From positions 1 through 64,000 of the forward strand of contig ONQT01000005.1 of NCBI GenBank assembly GCA_900320045.1: a stretch of 64,000 nt of DNA. The letters are read 5' to 3'. Positions 57,795 to 64,000 of the stretch are shown here, in pieces. Positions within the stretch are counted from its first letter, which is position 1; every line of letters begins with the position of its first letter. This DNA comes from an uncultured Prevotellaceae bacterium. GTDB lineage: Bacteria > Bacteroidota > Bacteroidia > Bacteroidales > Bacteroidaceae. The notes under the pieces were generated by a model. It did not search any database and was not told the origin of the DNA. It worked only from the letters and a program-made list of their open reading frames with translations. Position numbers and translations under genes: made by a program.

Positions 57795-58931
57795 TTAGAA
57801 CTTCTTGCGATAGCAACGATGACGGCGGTAAGGAATCGACTCCAGGTACTGCCATTGCGACAACACGCCTTCGTTGTGTTCCATCTGGGGGCCAGTGACC
57901 GCCCACTCGAAGTTGTATCGTTGGAACCAACGTATTAGGTCGTCGAAAATCAGCGCATTGGCACCCTTGGCGCGATACTCCGGCAGCACCCCGATGAGCA
58001 GCAAGTCAACGATGTTCGTCTTGTGCCACTTCAAAATCTTCAGCAAGTGCCACCAACCAAAAGGCAGGAAGCGTCCGTCGCGTGTTTTCTGCATGGCTCG
58101 TGAAAAAGAGGGGAACGTGATGCCGAAGCCCACCAGTTTGTCACCGTCCATAATACCGGTAACCAGGTTTAAGTCGGCAATCTTGATATAGTCGTTCACC
58201 AGTTTGTCGATTTGTCGGTCGGACAACTGACTGAAGCCGTATAAGTCCTTATAGGTTGCATTGAGCAGGTCAAAAATCTTTCGTCCCCATTCGTCATCTA
58301 TCAACTCCTTGCGACTGAACTTATGTACACGCAGGCCATAGCGCTTGCGAACCATCTCGGTAATCTTTGAAAACTTGTCGGGCACGACCTCAGGCACCCG
58401 CACCTTCATCTCCACATAGTCGTTGTCCTTGACGAATCCTTCCATCTGCTCCATGTGCTGAGGGTAGTAAGGATAGTTGTAGTTGACATACATGGTGCAG
58501 AGTTCGTTGAAGCCCTCAATCATCATGCCCTCGCGGTCGGTATCGATGAAGCCCAACGGACCAGCCATCTCGTTCATTCCTTCTCCACGTCCCCACGTCT
58601 CGACAGCCTGCAGCAGCGCCTTGGACACCTCCCGGTCGTCCACAAAGTCAAACCAGCCGAAACGCACCTGATGACAATTCCAGCGCTCATTGGCTCGACG
58701 ATTGATGATAGCAGCCACACGCCCCACCATCTTGCCGTCACGGAAAGCCATGAAATATTTTGCCTCGCAACACTCAAATGACGGATTCTTATCATGGCGC
58801 AGCGTGGCCATCTCCTCACTGAAGAGATAAGGCACGGCAAAGTCATTTCCACGATATAAGTCATAATAGAACTGCACAAACTGTGTCAGTTCCTTGCGAT
58901 TACTTACTTCTTTGATTTCAATATTGCCCAT
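57795..58931 (-). CDS. GNAT-like acyltransferase, Bacteroidetes-specific
   Basis: The 378-residue cytoplasmic protein starts MGNIEIKEVSNRKELTQFVQFYYDLY. It resembles GNAT-type N-acyltransferases with a possible tandem fold: YFMAFRDGKMVGRVAAIINRRANERW and LVTGIMDGDKLVGFGITFPSFSRAM look like the beta-strand cores. The C-terminal EYRAKGANALIFDDLIRWFQR has the place of the acetyl-CoA loop without a canonical Q/RxxGxG/A. The family is widespread in Bacteroidetes with unknown substrate. Confidence 0.75.
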   Translation of the reverse strand: MGNIEIKEVSNRKELTQFVQFYYDLYRGNDFAVPYLFSEEMATLRHDKNPSFECCEAKYFMAFRDGKMVGRVAAIINRRANERWNCHQVRFGWFDFVDDREVSKALLQAVETWGRGEGMNEMAGPLGFIDTDREGMMIEGFNELCTMYVNYNYPYYPQHMEQMEGFVKDNDYVEMKVRVPEVVPDKFSKITEMVRKRYGLRVHKFSRKELIDDEWGRKIFDLLNATYKDLYGFSQLSDRQIDKLVNDYIKIADLNLVTGIMDGDKLVGFGITFPSFSRAMQKTRDGRFLPFGWWHLLKILKWHKTNIVDLLLIGVLPEYRAKGANALIFDDLIRWFQRYNFEWAVTGPQMEHNEGVLSQWQYLESIPYRRHRCYRKKF

Positions 58932-58954
58932 GGCGCGTTTTTCGTTTTCCGCTG

Positions 58955-58962
58955 CAAAGGTA
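58955..58962 (-). promoter_or_regulatory. Promoter -7 box of the GNAT-like gene
   Basis: The minus strand reads TACCTTTG, about 24 bp before the start codon. The -33 zone lies in the agtgaaaag word repeat. Confidence 0.55.
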
Positions 58963-58967
58963 CGAAA

Positions 58968-58995
58968 TAAAGTGAAAAGTGAAAAGTGAAAGGGT
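58968..58995. repeat. agtgaaaag word repeat upstream of the GNAT-like gene
   Basis: Three copies of the 10-bp word aagtgaaaag in tandem. The same word is found in frame in argS. Confidence 0.8.
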
Positions 58996-59026
58996 AAAAA
59001 AATTACTATCGAGAAGAAAAAAGAGA

Positions 59027-61024
59027 CTATGATTCTTCACTCAACCCTTCAATATACTGCCACAGCTGGCGATAGAAAGGATGACGGGTCATGGTATTCT
59101 TGTCGCCGAGGATAATCAACTTCATTCGCGCTCGAGTGATGGCGACATTCATGCGACGCAAGTCACGCAGGAAACCGATTTGTCCGTCATCGTTGCTTCG
59201 CACCAACGAGATGACGATGATGTCGCGCTCCTGGCCTTGGAAGCCATCGACGGTATTAACGCTGATAGCACGGCGGAAGGGCTTGTAGAACTCGCGCTTC
59301 ATCAGAAGACGGCGCAGATACTGCACCTGAGCGCGATACGGCGAGATGATGCCTACATCAATACGCTCGTCCAAAAGCCGTTGCTTGCCAATCTTGTTGA
59401 AGTAATATTGCAGGGCTAATAGCGTCAGTTCCGCCTCGCCCTTGTTGATACGGCCGAAGGATTCACCGACGAACTCTTCGCGGAAGGTGTCAGCGGCAGA
59501 ACCGCCGACCACAGTAGAGCGCGAAGTGGGCGTAGAGGGAGAGGACGTAGAGGGAGCAGACGTAGAGGGAGCAGACGTAGAGGGAGCGGACACAGAGGGA
59601 GCGGGAGCGGCGAAGGCGGCGGTATCTATCCATGTGATGGGCGTGTCGAGGTCGAGGATGCTGCGGTACTTCACCTCGGGCGCACTCTCCACCTGTCCGC
59701 CATAGAAGTAGTTGCTGGAGAAGCGCATAATATCGTCATTCATGCGGTATTGTATCTTCAGCAGGGTGACAGCCTCGGGGTGAGTCTCTACGATGCGTTC
59801 CATCAGGGTCTTGCCCAACCCAGCCTTTAGGGCGGCGATGCTCTTTACCGTCGGCGGCAACTGGCAATGGTCGCCGGCCAGCACCACCCTCGTAACTCGT
59901 CGCAGTGGAATCCAGCAGGCAGCTTCAAGGGCTTGGGCGGCCTCGTCGATAAACAGCGTACCGAACTTCTGACCGTCTAAAAGGCGATTGGCCGAGCCTA
60001 CGAGCGTGGAGGCAATGACACGAGCCTCACCAAACAACTCACTGTTGATGCGTATCTCCAGTTCCGTAGCGCGGCTCTTCAAGCTTTCCAGCTTCTGATG
60101 GTACTTTTCGTCACCCCGTCGCCGATGGTTGCGCAAGTCGCGGATAGCCTTGCGAATAGCCCACAGATGCGGATAGTCAGGATGGGCCTCAAAGCGACGC
60201 TCATAGGTAAACGACAGCATCTTGTCGTTCACACGCGTAGGATTACCTATTCTTAATACATTGATACCTCGGTCGACCAATTTCTCGGATATCCAGTCGA
60301 CGGCCATATTGCTCTGAGCACATACCAGCACCTGACTCTCGCGCATCAACGTCTCGCGAATTGCTTCCACCAACGTAGTGGTCTTTCCCGTTCCGGGAGG
60401 GCCGTGTACGATGGCCACATCCTTTGCTCTCAACACCATGTTGACAGCCTCTTCCTGTGTACTGTTCAGGTAGGGGAAGTGCATGGGCTGGAAGACGAAG
60501 GTCTCGGGTTTCTGGTGTGAATAGAACAAGTCACGCAGATACCCCAACCTACCCTTTCCTTTGATGGCTCTGTCCAACGCTTCCATCATCAACCGATAGC
60601 TCGTCTCGTCGAACGACAGCTGGACACCCAGACTTTCGGCGTTTTGCAGGTCAATGACGGGGAAGCCGTCAGGAACAGTAATTACCATGCGATCGCCATC
60701 CACGTAACTGACAGTAGCGGTGTGACGGAAGTATTTGATGGCAGCGGAATGGTCGTCCACCGTAAAGAACACTACAGGGCGGCCGAACTCGAAGTTATGC
60801 TCGATGTCGCTATCAGCCGTGCGCACCACCTCCACCGCCAACTGGTTCAGGGAATTATAATAGCTCTTGCTAAACCTCACCGGCCACCACGCATCACCAC
60901 GCTTCACCTTCCGCTGCATACCGATTTGCTCCGTCTGCTGGCGAAAGGCTTCCTTCTCCGTCTCATATTCCAACTGCAAGAGCAGCCGTTGTTGTTGGAG
61001 GGCTTGTATGGGCGATGTGGACAT
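59027..61024 (-). CDS. UPF1/SMUBP2-like superfamily 1B helicase
   Basis: The 665-residue protein has an N-terminal beta domain, the Walker A motif VHGPPGTGKTTTLVEAI near residues 203-219, motif II TLFIDEAAQALEAACW, motif III VVLAGDHCQLPPTV, and C-terminal motifs DVGIISPYRAQVQYLRR, VNTVDGFQGQERDIIVISLVRSN and VAITRARMKLIILGD. It should be a 5'-3' DNA/RNA helicase. Between motif III/IV, after TWIDTAAFAAPAP, residues 474-499 are a Ser/Ala/Pro/Thr repeat encoded by a 15-bp tandem array. Its start is 14 bp after the pectate lyase gene on the same strand. Confidence 0.9.
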   Translation of the reverse strand: MSTSPIQALQQQRLLLQLEYETEKEAFRQQTEQIGMQRKVKRGDAWWPVRFSKSYYNSLNQLAVEVVRTADSDIEHNFEFGRPVVFFTVDDHSAAIKYFRHTATVSYVDGDRMVITVPDGFPVIDLQNAESLGVQLSFDETSYRLMMEALDRAIKGKGRLGYLRDLFYSHQKPETFVFQPMHFPYLNSTQEEAVNMVLRAKDVAIVHGPPGTGKTTTLVEAIRETLMRESQVLVCAQSNMAVDWISEKLVDRGINVLRIGNPTRVNDKMLSFTYERRFEAHPDYPHLWAIRKAIRDLRNHRRRGDEKYHQKLESLKSRATELEIRINSELFGEARVIASTLVGSANRLLDGQKFGTLFIDEAAQALEAACWIPLRRVTRVVLAGDHCQLPPTVKSIAALKAGLGKTLMERIVETHPEAVTLLKIQYRMNDDIMRFSSNYFYGGQVESAPEVKYRSILDLDTPITWIDTAAFAAPAPSVSAPSTSAPSTSAPSTSSPSTPTSRSTVVGGSAADTFREEFVGESFGRINKGEAELTLLALQYYFNKIGKQRLLDERIDVGIISPYRAQVQYLRRLLMKREFYKPFRRAISVNTVDGFQGQERDIIVISLVRSNDDGQIGFLRDLRRMNVAITRARMKLIILGDKNTMTRHPFYRQLWQYIEGLSEES
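59529..59603. repeat. 15-bp in-frame tandem repeat inside the helicase gene
   Basis: Five units of the form gacgtagagggagca start at 59529, 59544, 59559, 59574 and 59589, differing at 0-3 positions. On the coding strand each encodes a five-residue unit of the SAPST type. The period is a multiple of three, so copy-number change would keep the frame. Confidence 0.95.
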
Positions 61025-61038
61025 GAGGGCTTGAGAAA

Positions 61039-63795
61039 TTAGGGGATGATTACTTTGCGCCCGTTATGAATGTAGAGGCCCTTGGTTGGCTGCTTCACCT
61101 GACGACCTTGCAGATTGTAGTACGGAGCCGATTCGTCTGTCGCAATCGTATCAGGACTAACAGAGCGGATGCCCGTAACACCGTTCTTACAAGCAACGTG
61201 CAAGGTTCTTGTCAAGCTGATGCCGTCCTCTGATGCCTTCACTTGGATGGTCACCAGACGAGGCGTAGTAACTGTCGGCATGACTTTCAACACACCATTC
61301 TCAATCTTCGCCGTCACGTCAGGGGCCTCTACCAGCGTATAGGCCGGAGCCTTATAGCCTGCAAAATAGGCTGCAAGCTTGACCTCCAATAGCTCCTCCA
61401 ACATAAAGTTCGGTACGGCAATCCAGTTCAGATATTCCTCCAAGTCGGTATAGTAGTCGCCGTCACGGTCTTCATTATTGTTGGCAACGCCGTCATCTGT
61501 TCCCACCAATGCTTCAAACCATGCAGGAATACCATCGCCATCGGCATCCCAACTCTTTGAACGCGTCGCCGTAACGATGCCCAACTTTTCCAGGTCAAAG
61601 CCCTCGCATCCGGCATCTTCCTCAGAATCGATGAGGCCTGACTTGCCCGACCTGCTACCCTTGGTACTGGTGGTGCCGTTGAGCGTCTCGCTAACCATGC
61701 GCTGGTCGTGCAGGTCGAAGAACGGCTGGTTACAGCCCACATCGCTGAGCACATTCTTGAAGGCAGCCTGCGCCGTCTCCATATTGCCCTCAGGATTCAT
61801 GAAGCTGAAAGGCGTCGTTGGCAGCGGATCCCAGTCAACCGTCTGTCCACCCGACGTGCTGTACTTATAGGTGGTTCCCTTCTTGTCCTGCGTCAGACTG
61901 CCATTGTTCTTCTCCTGTCGGATGTTGCCGTGAACATAGACACTCTGTGTTCCCGTTCCTGTACCTTCCAGTTGCAGATTCATCAGCGTTGACGTGCTGT
62001 TGGCACCCATCTTGTAGAAGTTGTTGCAGAAGTTCATCTCATGCGTTCCACCATCAGTAGCACGACCGCCCCAGTTGTAAACCACATTATTATAAATATC
62101 ATGATGGCCGTCGTATGCACCTTTGCCGTCCAAACCACCCGAGATGCTCCAGTTGCGGCCTTCGCAATGTGCCAGCAGGTTGTGATGATAGCTGCCGGGC
62201 TGTCCACCCATCTCGCCACCGCCGATGGTAGCGGCATAGCCGTGTCTGTCACCTGCGCTATAGTTGGGATGACCAGCTTGGTTCAGCGCCTCACTAATCA
62301 AGGTATGTTGCAAGGTCAGACCCTTACCGTTTCGACTGGAGAAAGCCTCGTCGATGGTCCACGAGATGGAGCAGTGGTCCATGATGGCGTGGTCGTTGCC
62401 CGCCATACCCATACCGTCCAATCCCCCTAACGTAGTCTCTTCCGATGTTCCCTCCTCGGCACCATAGGAATAGCTATTCTTTCCACCAGGAATGACGTTA
62501 TTGATCAGTTTCTTGTGTCCTAATCGCATGCGGAGGAAACGAGTAATACCGTCGCTTTGCATGCCGAAGGGACAGGTGCGTAGCATGATGCCGTTGCCGG
62601 GAGCAGTCTGTCCGGCAATGGTGACGAACTTGTCTGCGCACGTCAGACGGCTCTTCAGCGAGATGACACCGGCAACGTCGAAGACAATGGTTCGCGGTCC
62701 GCTGACTTTCTTAATGCCATAGCGGAAGGAACCTTCTATTGGAGTTTCATTTTTGGGATCATCGGGGTTATTATCGTTATAATAATAATCTTCAAGTGTT
62801 GTCACATGATATACCGAGCCTCCTCGTCCTCCGATAGCAAAGCGTCCATATCCTTCGGCGCCGGGGAATGCCAGGCGACGAGGACGGAACTGATAGACAC
62901 GTCCTTTATGTACCGTTCCGTTAGCTTCCACCTCGTCCACACGCCAGTAGTACATCTTCAAGGGAGAGAAACCGCTGGCCGTATAGCTGGAAGCCGTTCC
63001 TTCGTACTGATAGGCAGTGGCATTGTTCACCTCTGACTCGTCCGTGCCATATACCAATCGGTGCTTCTGCGCAACACTGGCCGGCAACCAGCTGAACGTT
63101 ACACTGCCCTGGTCTGCATCGACATGATAGTCCTGATGTGCCGGCACTGGATCCATGATGCCATAGGGATTGGTATCAAAGTCCAGTCCGTTAATCATGA
63201 TACTCGTGCGGTCGTAGCTCTCGCCGGCCTTGGGAACACAGGCAAACTGGATGACCACAGGTTGGCCCTCAGTCACAGTGAACTCCACATACGACGAGCC
63301 GCTTTCCGATGCTTTCTTTGCACCCGAGGAATGCGTCCCGCTACCTTTCACGACACCATTGACACTCACCTCCACGGCGGGATGCTTCTTGTTGGCATCC
63401 GTGTCGTTATGATAGGCAATGACAGAGTGCTGACCAGGTGTCATTCCCTCGATGGTCAGCGTGATGGCTGTCCGCCCTTCAGTAATCCAGACGTAGTTTC
63501 CGTCGTTCAGGTGACAGGCAAAGACACCATCACCCAACAGTTTACTGTTCTGCTGCACGATGTTCTTATTCCAGTTCGAAGCCAAGGCCGTGGCACCCTC
63601 ACTCGCCGAGATAGTCAGTTTGATGCCGCTTGCCAGTGTCTTCGTATCACTGGCTACACGCGCTACAGCCCATGATTCGTAGTCGGGTTCCGTCACTTCA
63701 GAAGAATTTCTTCCTGTCATGTCAAAGTCCACATGCTGCGCCATCATACCGACAGCACAGCAGGACATCACAGCTGCTAAGAATAGTTTTTTCAT
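61039..63795 (-). CDS. Secreted multidomain pectate lyase (PL1-like)
   Basis: The 918-residue product has a signal peptide (KLFLAAVMSCCAVGMMAQ), an N-terminal beta-sandwich, possibly carbohydrate-binding (about 25-215), a fibronectin-III-like segment (SVTFSWLPASVAQKHRLVYGT, about 220-300), and a pectate lyase parallel beta-helix from FPGAEGYGRFAIGGRGGSVYHV. Within it, HAIMDHCSISWTIDEAFSSRNGKG and YHHNLLAHCEGRNWSI carry PL1-type calcium and substrate motifs. Two EF-hand-like stretches (DADGDGIPAWFEALVG, DRDGDYYTDLEEYLNW) follow. The end is the shared tail YNLQGRQVKQPTKGLYIHNGRKVIIP-type. It should cleave pectin outside the cell; KduI at 32.5 kb acts later in the same pathway. Confidence 0.88.
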   Translation of the reverse strand: MKKLFLAAVMSCCAVGMMAQHVDFDMTGRNSSEVTEPDYESWAVARVASDTKTLASGIKLTISASEGATALASNWNKNIVQQNSKLLGDGVFACHLNDGNYVWITEGRTAITLTIEGMTPGQHSVIAYHNDTDANKKHPAVEVSVNGVVKGSGTHSSGAKKASESGSSYVEFTVTEGQPVVIQFACVPKAGESYDRTSIMINGLDFDTNPYGIMDPVPAHQDYHVDADQGSVTFSWLPASVAQKHRLVYGTDESEVNNATAYQYEGTASSYTASGFSPLKMYYWRVDEVEANGTVHKGRVYQFRPRRLAFPGAEGYGRFAIGGRGGSVYHVTTLEDYYYNDNNPDDPKNETPIEGSFRYGIKKVSGPRTIVFDVAGVISLKSRLTCADKFVTIAGQTAPGNGIMLRTCPFGMQSDGITRFLRMRLGHKKLINNVIPGGKNSYSYGAEEGTSEETTLGGLDGMGMAGNDHAIMDHCSISWTIDEAFSSRNGKGLTLQHTLISEALNQAGHPNYSAGDRHGYAATIGGGEMGGQPGSYHHNLLAHCEGRNWSISGGLDGKGAYDGHHDIYNNVVYNWGGRATDGGTHEMNFCNNFYKMGANSTSTLMNLQLEGTGTGTQSVYVHGNIRQEKNNGSLTQDKKGTTYKYSTSGGQTVDWDPLPTTPFSFMNPEGNMETAQAAFKNVLSDVGCNQPFFDLHDQRMVSETLNGTTSTKGSRSGKSGLIDSEEDAGCEGFDLEKLGIVTATRSKSWDADGDGIPAWFEALVGTDDGVANNNEDRDGDYYTDLEEYLNWIAVPNFMLEELLEVKLAAYFAGYKAPAYTLVEAPDVTAKIENGVLKVMPTVTTPRLVTIQVKASEDGISLTRTLHVACKNGVTGIRSVSPDTIATDESAPYYNLQGRQVKQPTKGLYIHNGRKVIIP

Positions 63796-63835
63796 CTTTT
63801 CGTTGGTTTTATTTAATAAATAGACGGATTTTTAT

Positions 63836-63843
63836 TACTTTTG
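63836..63843 (+). promoter_or_regulatory. Promoter -7 box of the RluA-like gene
   Basis: TACTTTTG ends 8 nt before the ATG at 63852, again implying a very short or absent leader. Confidence 0.5.
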
Positions 63844-63851
63844 CACCCAAT

Positions 63852-64000
63852 ATGGAACACCTGCATCCACTACATACCGATACCGAACGACCCGAGCGCT
63901 TCACCTATCCGTTCGCCTACGAACCGCATCCGTTGTGCCGTTTGGCAGCAGCCGAGGTGCAAGCGTATATTGCAGCACATCCCGACATCAGGGAGGATGC
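63852..64000 (+). CDS. RluA-family pseudouridine synthase, 5' part only
   Basis: The frame MEHLHPLHTDTERPERF then TYPFAYEPHPLCRLAAAEVQAYI is open to the window edge (49 full codons). This N-terminal pattern (FTYPFxYxPHPLC..AA.EVQ.Y) is the start of a Bacteroidetes RluA-type pseudouridine synthase subgroup. No catalytic domain is visible, so the call rests on the N-terminus alone. Confidence 0.65.
   Translation, partial: MEHLHPLHTDTERPERFTYPFAYEPHPLCRLAAAEVQAYIAAHPDIRED

Noticed and set aside
59529-59603. Possible small CRISPR-like array (regular direct repeats)
   Set aside because: Units are contiguous 15-bp tandem repeats without unique spacers, in frame inside a helicase gene.
61039-63795. 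Polysaccharide utilization locus around the pectate lyase
   Set aside because: No SusC/SusD pair, glycosidase or hybrid sensor is next to it; its neighbours are a helicase and a pseudouridine synthase gene.

Overview
The window looks like chromosomal DNA of a Bacteroidales bacterium, most likely Prevotella or a close relative (Segatella, Xylanibacter). Evidence: a SusC/SusD pair, promoters of the Bacteroidetes type (TAnnTTTG at -7, TTTG or TTG about 19-20 nt upstream), secreted proteins ending in the Prevotella-style tail YN(M/L)xGQRV...GL(V/Y)I.(N/D)G(K/R)KV, and Bacteroidetes-type gene neighbours. No phage, integrase, transposase, CRISPR array or rRNA operon is visible. One tRNA gene (tRNA-Val, GAC) is present.

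Layout. 1-2.8 kb: minus-strand translation operon rplM-rpsI-rpsB-tsf (tsf runs off the left edge) behind a ~190-nt leader. 2.9-8.7 kb: a short ComEC-like protein, a HAD hydrolase, an unknown exported protein and alaS. 8.8-13.4 kb: a DapA/NanA-family lyase with a sodium:solute symporter, then a membrane sensor with a SpoIIE/PP2C phosphatase output. 13.4-25.7 kb: a minus-strand outer-membrane uptake locus (SusC, SusD, HExxH zinc lipoprotein, DUF4302 lipoprotein, unknown exported protein), followed by an M6 metalloprotease with its own promoter. It contains no glycosidase, so peptide or protein use is more likely than glycan use. 25.9-31 kb: ribD, divergent prmC-recX-comF, and metG. 31.1-33.7 kb: a GatC-type EIIC permease, a KduI isomerase carrying a signal peptide, and tRNA-Val. 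33.7-37 kb: a thioredoxin-fold lipoprotein without its cysteines and an AsmA/TamB-like protein. 37-40.7 kb: a thiamine scavenging operon (TPP riboswitch, TonB receptor, PnuT, thiamine pyrophosphokinase). 41-46.6 kb: plus-strand pyrE, SRPBCC protein, argH, four-cysteine lipoprotein, argS, RNase H. 46.6-52.2 kb: minus-strand topA-aroK-speA-argB. 52.3-58.9 kb: esterase, fba, aquaporin, an esterase fusion, ispG, a GNAT-like protein. 59-64 kb: a UPF1-like helicase, a multidomain pectate lyase and the start of an RluA-type pseudouridine synthase.

The most unusual signal is not a gene. Many intergenic gaps hold short reiterated 'words', each site with its own word (gaggtgagagg, agtgaaaag, ctcattgg/ccctatag, atttgacaattta, cacggattt). 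A second class consists of palindromic words in 21-22 bp steps (15.7, 40.8-41.0 and 57.7 kb). The same kinds of sequence also sit in frame inside conserved genes: alaS, argS, ispG, thiN, the helicase, an esterase fusion, and weakly ribD and an exported protein. There they appear as low-complexity peptide insertions at domain edges or loops. This suggests a process that creates or copies short reiterated DNA at many sites and is tolerated inside essential enzymes. Some of the words also supply promoter elements. I know of no named family that covers this, but I could not search.

Other points: several promoters place the predicted transcription start almost on the start codon (near-leaderless mRNAs), and the TPP-riboswitch operon has an exactly duplicated 32-bp promoter segment. 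All function calls come from reading motifs and context; no database search was possible.
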